Below are positions 34,767 to 42,679 of a stretch of 64,000 nt of DNA, piece after piece. Below the pieces are notes generated by a model. The model had not been told where the DNA came from, did not search any database, and saw nothing but the letters and a program-made list of their open reading frames with translations. The translations under genes and the position numbers were made by a program. Every line of letters begins with the position of its first letter. Positions within the stretch are counted from its first letter, which is position 1. Source of the stretch: CAVTBT01 sp963733065 (lineage in GTDB: Bacteria; Actinomycetota; Thermoleophilia; Gaiellales; Gaiellaceae); NCBI GenBank assembly GCA_963733065.1, contig CAVTBT010000003.1, forward strand, positions 124,001 through 188,000, given 5' to 3'.

Positions 34767-35734
34767 CGCGAGGCCACCAGGTCACGCTTGAACGCGGCGT
34801 ACCAGACGAGCACGCACATGAACATCGCGAGCATGAGCATCGTCGAGATCGCCGCGCCGTAGCCGAAGAGCGTGTTCCCGAACGACTGCCGCACGATCAG
34901 CGTCATCATCAGGTCGGCGTACGGCCCGGGATTCGTTCCCATCATCACGTAGGGCAGCGCGAACTGGTACGTGGTGTAGATGAAGCCGAACAGCACCTGG
35001 ATCGCGATCAGCGGCCGCAGCAGCGGCAGCGTGATGTACCGGAAGCGCTGCCAGCCGTTGGCGCCGTCGATGGACGCCGCCTCGTGGAGATCCTTCGGGA
35101 TCGCCTGCAGCCCGGCCAGGAACACGAGCGCCACGAACGGCATGCCCCGCCAGATCGAGGGGATCACGATCGCCCACAGCGAGTTCGGGCCGAGCAGCCA
35201 GACGGGCTTCTCGTCGAGGACGTGCGTGTAGTCGACGAGCACCTTGTTGATGACGCCCGACTCGCTCTGCCACATGAACTGCCAGAGGATCGCGACGACG
35301 AAGCTCGGCACCACCCACGGCGCGAGCATCAGCGTCCGCAGCACCCGCCGGCCCCGGAACTCGCGGTTCAGGAGCAGCGCCAGGCCCATGGCCAGCACGA
35401 GCGTCGCGGAGAGCGTGTAGGTCACGTAGAGGAACGTGTTGCGGGTCGCCTGCCAGAGCCCCGGCCGCACCGGGTTCAGGTCGTCGAGGAGGATCGAGCG
35501 GAAGTTCCCGAGCCCCACCCACGGCGCCGAGAAGAGCTGGCTGAAGGTGAAGAGGTTGAGCTTGAGGAGGCTCGTGTAGATGCCCGCCGCCGTCGGTACG
35601 ACGTGCACGAGCAGCATGAAGATCACCGCGGGCGCGATCAGCGCGTACGGGAACCAGTCGCGGGTCCGCCGACGCCGAGCGCCAAGCGCACGCTCACGCT
35701 GCTCGGGGATGGGTATGCGGGTCGTGTCGAGCAT
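34763..35734 (-). CDS. ABC sugar permease, MalF type
   Basis: The protein of about 323 residues has a basic N-terminus, six membrane segments and the EAA loop HEAASIDGANGWQRFRYITLPLL. ATG 35734 has GAGG just upstream; GTG 35749, five codons earlier, is the alternative start. A perfect 15-bp hairpin separates it from the binding-protein gene, a layout that usually lowers permease expression relative to the binding protein. Confidence 0.92.
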   Translation of the reverse strand: MLDTTRIPIPEQRERALGARRRRTRDWFPYALIAPAVIFMLLVHVVPTAAGIYTSLLKLNLFTFSQLFSAPWVGLGNFRSILLDDLNPVRPGLWQATRNTFLYVTYTLSATLVLAMGLALLLNREFRGRRVLRTLMLAPWVVPSFVVAILWQFMWQSESGVINKVLVDYTHVLDEKPVWLLGPNSLWAIVIPSIWRGMPFVALVFLAGLQAIPKDLHEAASIDGANGWQRFRYITLPLLRPLIAIQVLFGFIYTTYQFALPYVMMGTNPGPYADLMMTLIVRQSFGNTLFGYGAAISTMLMLAMFMCVLVWYAAFKRDLVASR

Positions 35735-35769
35735 CGTCCTCGATCTCACGGACAGCGGATGGATAGGGA

Positions 35770-35810
35770 CTGCGGGAGAGCGCCCTGGAAGGGAAGGCGC
35801 TCTCCCGCAG
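35770..35810 (-). terminator. intercistronic 15-bp perfect hairpin after binding-protein gene
   Basis: CTGCGGGAGAGCGCC and its exact complement enclose an 11-base loop. The hairpin begins 16 bases after the binding-protein stop and ends before the MalF start. It can act as a partial terminator or as an mRNA 3'-end stabiliser, as in malE-malF of enteric bacteria. Confidence 0.8.
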
Positions 35811-35825
35811 TAGCGCGGTGGGCCG

Positions 35826-37166
35826 CTACGGACCCTGCGCGATCAGGCTGTTGGCCTCACGTTCGGCCGCCTGCAGCTCGGAGACGACAGCGCTCCGGCT
35901 GTAGGACGTCTTCCCCTGGCCGACCGCGATGTCGAGGATGTTCCCGAAGTGGGTCTTGTAGGCACCCTCGATCGAGCCCCACGCCGGGATCGGCGCGTAG
36001 GTGCGACCGCGGGCGAGCGCCTTGTAGAAGGCGTCCCACTTGTTGTTCGACTTGGCCAGCGTGCGCTGCGGGACGGTCCGCGCGGGGAGCATGCCCTGCA
36101 GCTTCGCGTAGGAGAGCTGGGTCGCGGGCTGCGACAGGAACCGCATCAGCGCCCATGCCTCGTCCTTGTTCTTCGACGACTTGAACAGCATCAGGTTCGA
36201 GCCGCCGGCGAACGTGTACGACTTGCCCGTCGGCCCCGCCGGCATCTGCGCGACGCTGAAGTTGTTCCGCGCGATGTCGGCCCAGTTCTTGTCGTCCGAC
36301 CGTCCCGCGGCGGCGACGACCCAGGGGCCGCCGATCCACGTCGCGAGCTGGCCGGCCTTGAACAGGTTCTCGACCTGCGGAGCGTTCATCTCGAGGCCCG
36401 CGGGCATCACGTAGCCCTTGTTGGCCAGGTCGGCGAAGTACTTCACGCCGGTGACGGCACGCGGTGCGGCGATCGTCGACTTCGTCGCGTCGGCGGACAG
36501 CTCCGACCCGCCCGCGTCCCAGACGAAGGGCATGACGTGGTGGACGAGATCCCACGCCGTCTTGCCCGGCTGGCCGAGCGGGAAGATGCGGCGGCCCTGG
36601 TGGTACTTGAAGCGGCTGATCTTCTGCAGGGTGCCTCGGAACGCGTCCCAGTTCGTGAACGCCTTGGCCGGGTCGATGCCGGCGCGCTTGAAGATGTCCG
36701 TGCGGTAGTAGATCGTCCGCGCCTCGGAGAACCACGGCACGGACCACACGCCCGGCTTGCCGACGACCTGCGTGGTCGTCCACACACCGGACGGGTAGGC
36801 CGCCTTGCCGCCGATCTGCGGGACACGGCTCTGGAGGTTCTCGAAGCCGTTCAGCGCGGCGAAGTACGCGACCTGGGTGGTACCGGCCTGGGTGATGTCA
36901 GGCCCCTGGCCGCTGATCGCGGCGTTCGTGATGCGCTGGAACTGGACGTCCCAGCCGACGAGCTCCACGTCCACCTGCACGCCGGACGACCGCTCGAACG
37001 GCTGGACGATGCGCTCCATGTCCTCGACCGGATGGGCGCCGTTGTTCATCACCCAGATCCGGAGCGTGACGCCGCCGTCCGGCCGGGCGGACGCAGCCGC
37101 CACGACGGCCAACGCAGCGACGAGAAGCGCCGCGAATGCGATGCTGGCTCTCTTGCTGTGTCGCAC
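35826..37166 (-). CDS. extracellular sugar-binding protein of ABC importer
   Basis: The 446-residue protein starts with a Sec signal peptide (RASIAFAALLVAALAVVAAASA) but has no lipobox cysteine. The mature part begins LRIWVMNNG and has the family-1 solute-binding strings FQRITNAAISGQGPDI and FAGGSNLMLF. A perfect AAGGAGG site precedes GTG 37166, which fixes the start; an upstream ATG would be within the promoter. It captures the beta-glucoside for the permeases. Confidence 0.93.
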   Translation of the reverse strand: MRHSKRASIAFAALLVAALAVVAAASARPDGGVTLRIWVMNNGAHPVEDMERIVQPFERSSGVQVDVELVGWDVQFQRITNAAISGQGPDITQAGTTQVAYFAALNGFENLQSRVPQIGGKAAYPSGVWTTTQVVGKPGVWSVPWFSEARTIYYRTDIFKRAGIDPAKAFTNWDAFRGTLQKISRFKYHQGRRIFPLGQPGKTAWDLVHHVMPFVWDAGGSELSADATKSTIAAPRAVTGVKYFADLANKGYVMPAGLEMNAPQVENLFKAGQLATWIGGPWVVAAAGRSDDKNWADIARNNFSVAQMPAGPTGKSYTFAGGSNLMLFKSSKNKDEAWALMRFLSQPATQLSYAKLQGMLPARTVPQRTLAKSNNKWDAFYKALARGRTYAPIPAWGSIEGAYKTHFGNILDIAVGQGKTSYSRSAVVSELQAAEREANSLIAQGP

Positions 37167-37182
37167 GATCCCCTCCTTTTTG

Positions 37183-37196
37183 CGAAAACGGTTTCG
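37183..37196. promoter_or_regulatory. LacI-family operator O1 of the sugar importer operon
   Basis: CGAAAACGGTTTCG is a near-perfect palindrome (CGAAA/TTTCG arms) of the LacI type. It lies between the -10 box TATCAT (37217-37212) and the ribosome binding site, a few bases after the expected start point, so bound repressor would block transcription. Confidence 0.8.
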
Positions 37197-37211
37197 GTGT
37201 CTGTTTTGCAA

Positions 37212-37217
37212 ATGATA
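37212..37217 (-). promoter_or_regulatory. -10 box TATCAT of the sugar importer operon
   Basis: TATCAT on the minus strand lies 45 bases before GTG 37166, leaving a leader that contains the LacI operator and a strong ribosome binding site. Confidence 0.55.
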
Positions 37218-37253
37218 TTGCCTTACGGCGGTGTCGTCCGTGGCGCGTACCTC

Positions 37254-38291
37254 CTACGTGCGTGGCGGCGGAGCGCCGGTGGACGCCCTGATCACGAGCT
37301 CGACGGGGAGCGTCACGCCGGCCGGCGCCGCGTCCGCGACGTCGATGATCCGGGTCAGCGCATCGGCGGCCGCGTTGCCGAGGCCTGCCTTGTCCTGTCG
37401 CACCGTCGTCAAGGCCGGTTGCATGAGTGCAGCGAGCTGGATGTCGTCGAAGCCGACGAGCGACACGTCGGCGGGCACGGCCACCTTTCGCTCCTGAGCC
37501 GCCCGCATCGCGCCCGCGGCCATGAGGTCGCTGGCCGCGAACACCGCCGTCGGCGGCTCGGAGAGGTCGAGCAGCCCGCACATCGCGGTATAGCCCGACT
37601 CCGGGTAGAAGTCGCCCTCCTCCACGTACTCGTCCCGGTAGCCCAGGCCGAGGTGCTCGAGCTCGGAGCGATAGCCGAGCAGGCGGTCCGCTCCGGGGCG
37701 CGTCGCCGTCGGGCCGGAGATGATGGCGATGCGCTCGTGACCGAGCGCGTGGAGATGCCGGACCGCCTCGCGCGCGCCGCCGATGTTGTCGGACATGACG
37801 TAGCCCGCGCGCCGGCCGACGAGGTCCACGTCAACGGCGACGCAGGGGATCCTCGCGGTCGTCAGCGCCTGCACCTCTGCTTCGCGGGCGTCGACACCCA
37901 TGAGGACGACGCCGTCGACGCGGTGGGATCGCGACCGCGTCAGGTACGACTGCGGCGTTGCGGAATCGTTTCCGGGCCGTTCGGTCGCGTAAAGGAGCAG
38001 GTCGTAGCCCGCGGCGCCCAGCCGGCGCTTGAGGGCGACGAGCACTTCCTGGAAGAAGGGGTGCTGCAGGTCCGGGTGCTCGGCGCCCGTGTCAAGCACG
38101 ATGCCGACGACGTGAGACCGCTTGGTTACGAGGGTTCTGGCAGCAGCGCTCGGTGCGTAGTCGAGCTCGCGGGCCATCTCGAAGACGCGCTTGCGGGTGC
38201 GGTCGCTCACGTCCGGGTAGCCGTTGAACACGCGTGAAACGGTTGCGACCGACACGCCACTCCGTTTCGCCAGCTCCCGAATCGTGGTGAT
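37254..38291 (-). CDS. LacI-family transcriptional repressor of the importer operon
   Basis: The protein has the LacI HTH at its N-terminus (TIRELAKRSGVSVATVSRVFNG), then a periplasmic-binding-like sensor domain (VVGIVLD, VDGVVLMG, DDIQLA). The start is unusual: an AAAGGAG site lies 6 bases before an ATC codon at 38291 that aligns with the family's initiator Met. A GTG at 38336 would lie upstream of the -10 box and operator. It is the likely regulator of the adjacent importer and of itself. Confidence 0.88.
   Translation of the reverse strand: MTTIRELAKRSGVSVATVSRVFNGYPDVSDRTRKRVFEMARELDYAPSAAARTLVTKRSHVVGIVLDTGAEHPDLQHPFFQEVLVALKRRLGAAGYDLLLYATERPGNDSATPQSYLTRSRSHRVDGVVLMGVDAREAEVQALTTARIPCVAVDVDLVGRRAGYVMSDNIGGAREAVRHLHALGHERIAIISGPTATRPGADRLLGYRSELEHLGLGYRDEYVEEGDFYPESGYTAMCGLLDLSEPPTAVFAASDLMAAGAMRAAQERKVAVPADVSLVGFDDIQLAALMQPALTTVRQDKAGLGNAAADALTRIIDVADAAPAGVTLPVELVIRASTGAPPPRT
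37971..37984. promoter_or_regulatory. LacI-type operator O3 inside the repressor gene
   Basis: CGGAATCGTTTCCG has perfect 5-base arms and the same CGRAA/TTYCG shape as the two upstream operators. It lies inside the repressor gene, 335 bp from the operator at that gene's own promoter, and could help DNA looping. Confidence 0.45.
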
Positions 38292-38304
38292 CTCGTGCTC
38301 CTTT

Positions 38305-38330
38305 CCGGAAACGCTTTCGGTGCGAAAGTA
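38305..38330. promoter_or_regulatory. operator O2 and -10 box of the LacI-type repressor gene
   Basis: CGGAAACGCTTTCG (38306-38319) matches the operator shape and overlaps the expected start point. The -10 box TACTTT (38330-38325, minus) is next to it, and CTTTCG-GTG-CGAAAG (38314-38328) is a second perfect palindrome across both. Together they indicate autorepression. Confidence 0.7.
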
Positions 38331-38394
38331 CGACACCGTTCGCCGCTTGTCAAGGGGCCCCGGCCGGAGCGGGCGGAACCGCTACCGTGTCGAG

Positions 38395-39051
38395 GTGCTC
38401 TTCCTCCGCCGGAAGACCGCCGTGGTGTCGCCCGAGGAGGCGCTTCCCGGACGCGATCGGCCGATCGTCCAGCCGGGTCGCCATCTCGTCCTCGGCACGC
38501 CGCTGGCACCCCCGTTCCCGGAGGGCACCGAGCAGGCGATCTTCGGCCTCGGCTGCTTCTGGGGTGCGGAGCGGATCTTCTGGCAGGCGCAGCCGGGCGT
38601 CTTCACGACCGCCGTCGGCTACGCGGGCGGTTTCACGCCCAATCCGACCTACGAGGAGGTCTGCTCGGGCGGTACGGGGCACACCGAGGTCGTCCTGGTC
38701 GTCCACGAGCCGGCGCGGATCTCCTTCGACGAGCTCCTGCGGCGCTTCTGGGAGGGGCACGACCCGACGCAGGGCCTGCGCCAGGGCAACGACGTCGGCA
38801 CGCAGTACCGGTCGGCGATCTACTGGACGAGCGAGGCGCAGCGCGACGCCGCAACCTCGTCGGCGGCGCGGTTCCAGGAGGCGCTGACGGGTGCCGGCCT
38901 CGGCGCGATCACCACCGAGATCGAGCGGGCCGGCCCGTTCTACTACGCCGAGGACTACCACCAGCAATACCTCGCCGCGAACCCGAACGGGTACTGCGGC
39001 CTCGGCGGGACCGGCGTCAGCTGCCCGGTCGGCGTCGCCACCGCCGGCTGA
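38395..39051 (+). CDS. msrA: peptide-methionine (S)-S-oxide reductase MsrA
   Basis: The 218-residue protein is a class MsrA enzyme that repairs oxidised methionine. The catalytic cysteine is C54 in GCFWGAER, followed by GYAGG, HTEVV and YQQYLAANP. A C-terminal Cys in GVSCP could resolve the sulfenic acid. The first 45 residues are an extension before the domain, as in other actinobacterial forms. A TACCGT box 6 bases before GTG 38395 sets the start. Confidence 0.95.
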   Translation: MLFLRRKTAVVSPEEALPGRDRPIVQPGRHLVLGTPLAPPFPEGTEQAIFGLGCFWGAERIFWQAQPGVFTTAVGYAGGFTPNPTYEEVCSGGTGHTEVVLVVHEPARISFDELLRRFWEGHDPTQGLRQGNDVGTQYRSAIYWTSEAQRDAATSSAARFQEALTGAGLGAITTEIERAGPFYYAEDYHQQYLAANPNGYCGLGGTGVSCPVGVATAG

Positions 39052-39079
39052 CGCGACCAAACGACCGAAGGAGGCCGAG

Positions 39080-39511
39080 ATGGCGGGCAAATCGGCGTTC
39101 ACCGAAGCCGAGTGGGAGACGCTCCAGAAGGGCGTCACCGGCGCGGGCATGCTCGTGGCCACGAGCGACCGCGGCTTCTTCGACACGTTCAAGGAGGCCG
39201 GAGCACTCGTGAAGCACCTCTCGGCCGCCCGGAAGGAGACGGACAGCGAGCTGGTGCGCGAGGCGGCGGAGACCAAAGGCACGGGCTTCGGCTTCACGGA
39301 CTCCCATCAGGAGATCGAGGCCGAGACGCTCGACGCGCTCCGGTCGACGGTCGCCGTGCTCGAGACGAAGGCGCCGGACGAGCTCGATGCCTACCGCGGC
39401 TTCGTGCTGGGCGTCGCCCGTTCCGTCTCGGAGTCCGCGGGCGGCGGCGACACGGCCGAGACTGCGGCGATCGGGAAGATCGGCGAGGCGCTCGGCGCCC
39501 CGCTCACCTAG
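39080..39511 (+). CDS. hypothetical helical protein, 143 aa
   Basis: The protein is almost entirely helical, acidic and soluble. It starts AFTEAEWETLQKGVTGAGMLV, a pattern loosely like TerB-type tellurite-resistance helical domains, but I cannot confirm this. A very good AAGGAGG site precedes the ATG. It follows msrA by 28 bases and may share its message, hinting at a stress-related role. Confidence 0.75.
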   Translation: MAGKSAFTEAEWETLQKGVTGAGMLVATSDRGFFDTFKEAGALVKHLSAARKETDSELVREAAETKGTGFGFTDSHQEIEAETLDALRSTVAVLETKAPDELDAYRGFVLGVARSVSESAGGGDTAETAAIGKIGEALGAPLT

Positions 39512-39695
39512 CCCCCCTTCACGACAGCGGAACCAGCGCCGCGCGGCGCAGGCGCCGGCTTGCCCTGCGACGCGCGAGGCGCCGACTGCTCCCCCCTTCG
39601 AGTGAAGGTACGCGGGAATTCGCGATCGCGGCCGATCTGCCACCTACTGCCGCCGTCAGGCAGTCGCCGCCCACCATCTCGAAAGGACTCCGCCA

Positions 39696-39935
39696 GTGAG
39701 CATTGGCACCCGTGCGCCCATCGTCGCCACCGTGATCACGATCCTGTTCGTCCCGGTGACGACCAAGAGCGGAGCCGTTGTCGGACACAGCGTCCGCAAG
39801 GGTCCCACGCACACCCTGCGTTGCATGGCCGGCAAGCCGATCCAGGCGACGCCCCTCGCCAAGCGACTCGGCCTCGTCGGCGATCCGTGCCGCGCCCGCA
39901 TCGTGCGCAAGGTCCGCATCGAGCCGCGGCGGTGA
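39696..39935 (+). CDS. hypothetical small membrane-anchored or exported protein, 79 aa
   Basis: A basic protein with one hydrophobic N-terminal stretch (APIVATVITILFVPV) and two cysteines in the rest (LRCMAG, GDPCRAR). It is not recognised. An AAAGGA site precedes GTG 39696. Its stop overlaps the start of the glycosyltransferase gene (GTGA), so the two are coupled and may work together. Confidence 0.65.
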   Translation: MSIGTRAPIVATVITILFVPVTTKSGAVVGHSVRKGPTHTLRCMAGKPIQATPLAKRLGLVGDPCRARIVRKVRIEPRR

Positions 39936-41062
39936 GCTGGCAGACCCTGACGCTCATCGCAGCGGCAGCGCTGTTCCTGTTCGACTTCCAGAACATGTTG
40001 GCCTGGTCACGCCGCCGCACCCTGTCCGGGTCGTGGCGGCGTGACCACGACTACACCCTGGTCGTACCGCTGTACGGAGATCCGCGCTACTTCGAGGGCC
40101 GTCGCCAGCTGCTCCGCTATCAGTCGAACGTGCTCGTCGCGATCGACGTGAGCACACCGACCATGCGGTCCTTCGCCGATGAGCTCGAGGGCGAAGGCTG
40201 GCGCGTCCACCGAACGGTCGTCGCGCAGCCGTCACCGCCGGCCCTGATCAGGTCCGCGCTCGCGGACGTGACCACGGGGTTCGTGCTGCGCATGGACGCC
40301 GATACCACTCCCCTCGAAGACGTCGGCCGCTTCATCGCGGCCATGTCGGCCGACGGCGCCGATCTCGCCTCGGTCAAGGTGCGCGTCGCCGATCCGCGGA
40401 ACCACGTCCACCGCTTCCAGGACCTCGAGTACCAGATGGCGATGCTGTCCCGTCACTTCCGCCCGTGGCTGACCTCCGGGGCGTGCTTCGCCGCTCGGAC
40501 CGAGGCGCTCGCCTTGATCCTCGAGCACCACTCGCTCTGGTTCCCGGGCGAGGACATCGAGACCGGCCGCATCGCCCACGCCCTCAAGCTGCGTGTGCGG
40601 CACCTGGACATGACGGTCGAGACCGATGCACCCGCGAGCTGGCGATCGCTGCTCGCACAGCGGCGCACGTGGTGGGCGGGGAGCTTTCGCCATTCGATCA
40701 TCAACTTCGATCGAAACGCCGTCCATCTGCCCGTCTGGACGTTCTACTACGTGCTGCTCGTCTGGGTCGGAGTCGCCTTCAAGTGGGACACGCTGCTCGA
40801 GCATCTACACCCGCTCGCGCTGTTGCAGACGCTCGCCTGGCTGTTCGTGGTGTACGCGTTCGTGACGGTGATCGCCAACTGGCAGGTGCGCTCGTGGCGA
40901 ATGCTCTTCTTCCCGCCCTATGCGCTCCTGCAGGCGGTGCTGATGCCGACGATCGGCTCCGTCTATTACTGGCGGCTGGCCCACAAGCAGGGTTATCTGG
41001 GCCGCTACCGCTTCGGCTATCGCCGAGGGCGCCCGGCGGAGGTAGCCACCGCGGAGAGCTAG
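39932..41062 (+). CDS. membrane glycosyltransferase, family 2
   Basis: The 376-residue protein has an N-terminal membrane helix, a GT-A domain with DAD at 122-124 and the processive-type motif QRRTWW at 243-248, then three to four membrane helices. This pattern is close to cellulose, chitin and hyaluronan synthases, so it may build or attach a cell-surface glycan. Sugar specificity is unknown. Its TAG stop shares CTAG with the convergent gene. Confidence 0.85.
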   Translation: MSWQTLTLIAAAALFLFDFQNMLAWSRRRTLSGSWRRDHDYTLVVPLYGDPRYFEGRRQLLRYQSNVLVAIDVSTPTMRSFADELEGEGWRVHRTVVAQPSPPALIRSALADVTTGFVLRMDADTTPLEDVGRFIAAMSADGADLASVKVRVADPRNHVHRFQDLEYQMAMLSRHFRPWLTSGACFAARTEALALILEHHSLWFPGEDIETGRIAHALKLRVRHLDMTVETDAPASWRSLLAQRRTWWAGSFRHSIINFDRNAVHLPVWTFYYVLLVWVGVAFKWDTLLEHLHPLALLQTLAWLFVVYAFVTVIANWQVRSWRMLFFPPYALLQAVLMPTIGSVYYWRLAHKQGYLGRYRFGYRRGRPAEVATAES

Positions 41063-41493
41063 CGCGAGCGCTGCACGAGCGCCCGCGTCACGTGCAGCGG
41101 CTCGAGCGACTCAGCCAGACGCCGCAGCTCACTCGCCGCCCGAGGCGGCACGCGGTACCACGCTCCGCGCCGAAAGCGCTCGAGGTGGACGCCGAAGCTG
41201 AGGAAGCGGTCGAGCCTCGCGCCGCCGACGGCGCCGGTGGCGTAGTCGTTCCCGAAGCGAAGCTCGAAGGCGGGCGCACCCCACCGTGGGCGAGCGACCA
41301 CCGCCGGCTGCGGGCCGGTGAAGTAGAGCCGGGACAAGGCTTTCGTCGCGGCTGCGTCGACGACCGGCACGCAGGTCTCCGCGTTGCAGAGGCGGAGGTC
41401 GCCCGGGCCGAACTCCTTCGCCGCGGCTCCCGAGACGCCGATCAGCGCCGTCGAGGCGACGAGTGCGGCGAGGAATCCTCGGCGAATGCTCAT
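41059..41493 (-). CDS. hypothetical secreted protein, 144 aa
   Basis: The protein begins with a Sec signal peptide (RRGFLAALVASTALIGVSGAAA). The mature part has two cysteines close together (LRLCNAETCVPV), likely a disulfide, and basic C-terminal helices. It is not recognised. It converges on the glycosyltransferase gene and shares its stop palindrome. Confidence 0.7.
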   Translation of the reverse strand: MSIRRGFLAALVASTALIGVSGAAAKEFGPGDLRLCNAETCVPVVDAAATKALSRLYFTGPQPAVVARPRWGAPAFELRFGNDYATGAVGGARLDRFLSFGVHLERFRRGAWYRVPPRAASELRRLAESLEPLHVTRALVQRSR

Positions 41494-41500
41494 GTCGGGT

Positions 41501-41905
41501 CTACACCGCGTCGCCGCGGCTGGTTCCCTCCGACGCCGACCAGGCGAGCGTTTCCGACACGTCGACCGCGAGCACCGGGCCGTCCGGCGGCTCCGCGCGG
41601 TACTGCGGGTACTTCGCCGCGAGCAGGGCGAGCGCTCGTTCCCGTTCTTCTCCCTCGTCGAGCACGCGGGCCCGGCCGCGGAGCCGGATCCACCACAGCC
41701 GGCTCCAGTCCTCGTCGTACTCGTCGACGAGGACGGTCACGTCCGGGCGGGCTCGCGCGTTCTCGATCCGCCGCAGCACACGCGAGCGCTTCGGCTTGCG
41801 ATCGACAGCCGTGTAGAGCGTCTCGCCCTCGACGGCGAACACGATGGGCACGAGATGCGGCCTGCCGTCCGGGTCGGACGTGGCCAGCCTCGCCACTCTC
41901 GCCAT
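41501..41905 (-). CDS. PPOX-class F420-dependent oxidoreductase (Rv1155-like)
   Basis: The 134-residue protein is a split-barrel flavin/F420-binding protein with VARLATSDPDGRPHLVPIVFA at the N-terminus and VTVLVDEYDEDWSRLWWIRLRG in the middle. This length and motif set match the TIGR03668/Rv1155 group that uses cofactor F420. Its start lies only 15 bases from the divergent LLM-class gene. Confidence 0.88.
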   Translation of the reverse strand: MARVARLATSDPDGRPHLVPIVFAVEGETLYTAVDRKPKRSRVLRRIENARARPDVTVLVDEYDEDWSRLWWIRLRGRARVLDEGEERERALALLAAKYPQYRAEPPDGPVLAVDVSETLAWSASEGTSRGDAV

Positions 41906-41908
41906 GGC

Positions 41909-41914
41909 TAGTCT
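41909..41914 (+). promoter_or_regulatory. -10 box TAGTCT of the LLM-class gene
   Basis: TAGTCT ends 6 bases before GTG 41921, matching the leaderless pattern. Confidence 0.55.
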
Positions 41915-41920
41915 CGGATC

Positions 41921-42670
41921 GTGCACCTTGGCGTGATCCTGCCGAACTTCGGACTCGACTCGACGGTCGAGGGCATCCGGCGGACGGCCGAGCTGGCCGA
42001 GGAGCTCGGGTTCGACTCCGTCTGGACGACCGAGCACATCATCGTCGGCGAGGAGGGGATCGACCCCTACGGCCGCGTCTACGACCCGCTCGTCACGCTG
42101 GCGTGGATCGCCGGCTGGACGGAGCGAGTCGGTCTCGGCACGTCGATCGTGCTCGCGCCGCTGCATCACCCGATCCACCTCGCGAAGGAGGTGGCGACGC
42201 TGCAGGAGCTCTCGGGCGGCCGCGCCACGCTCGGGGTCGGGGTCGGCTGGCACCGCGACGAGTTCGACTTCATGGGCGTCCCGTTCGAGGGGCGCGGCCG
42301 CCGCGCCGACGAGGCGCTCCGCGTCGTCCGCGCCCTCTGGACCGGCGAGCGGGACTTCGAGGGCCGCTTCTGGTCGTTCTCGGACGCGACCTTCGCGCCG
42401 CTGCCCTCGCCGCACCCGGAGATCTGGATCGGCGGTAGCTCCGACCGCGCCATCCGCCGCGCCGTGGAGCTCGGCGACGTCTGGCATCCCTCCCGCCGCT
42501 CGGATCCCGACCATGTTCGCCGCGTGAAGGAGCAGCATCCCGCCCTGCGCACGGTGCCCCGCACGCGACCCGAGCTCTTCGAGCCGATGCTCGAGGCCGG
42601 GGCGGAGGGCGCCGTGCTCACGTTCGAGAGCGAGGCCGAGCTGCGCGCCTTCGCGGGCCGCTACCGGTAG
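41921..42670 (+). CDS. LLM-class F420-dependent oxidoreductase
   Basis: The 249-residue protein is a luciferase-like TIM barrel. LGVILPNFGLDS, DSVWTTEHI, RVGLGTSIVLAPLHHP, SGGRATLGVGVGWHRDEF and IWIGGSS all match the LLM F420 group. It is a little short at the C-terminus compared with the usual 280-300 residues. Substrate unknown. The divergent PPOX gene makes two F420-type enzymes side by side. Confidence 0.9.
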   Translation: MHLGVILPNFGLDSTVEGIRRTAELAEELGFDSVWTTEHIIVGEEGIDPYGRVYDPLVTLAWIAGWTERVGLGTSIVLAPLHHPIHLAKEVATLQELSGGRATLGVGVGWHRDEFDFMGVPFEGRGRRADEALRVVRALWTGERDFEGRFWSFSDATFAPLPSPHPEIWIGGSSDRAIRRAVELGDVWHPSRRSDPDHVRRVKEQHPALRTVPRTRPELFEPMLEAGAEGAVLTFESEAELRAFAGRYR

Positions 42671-42679
42671 CACCCCGCC

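Noticed and set aside
39512..39695. Possible regulatory RNA in the 184-base gap before the small exported protein
   Set aside because: No strong hairpin, -10 box or conserved element was seen apart from the ribosome binding site at the end.
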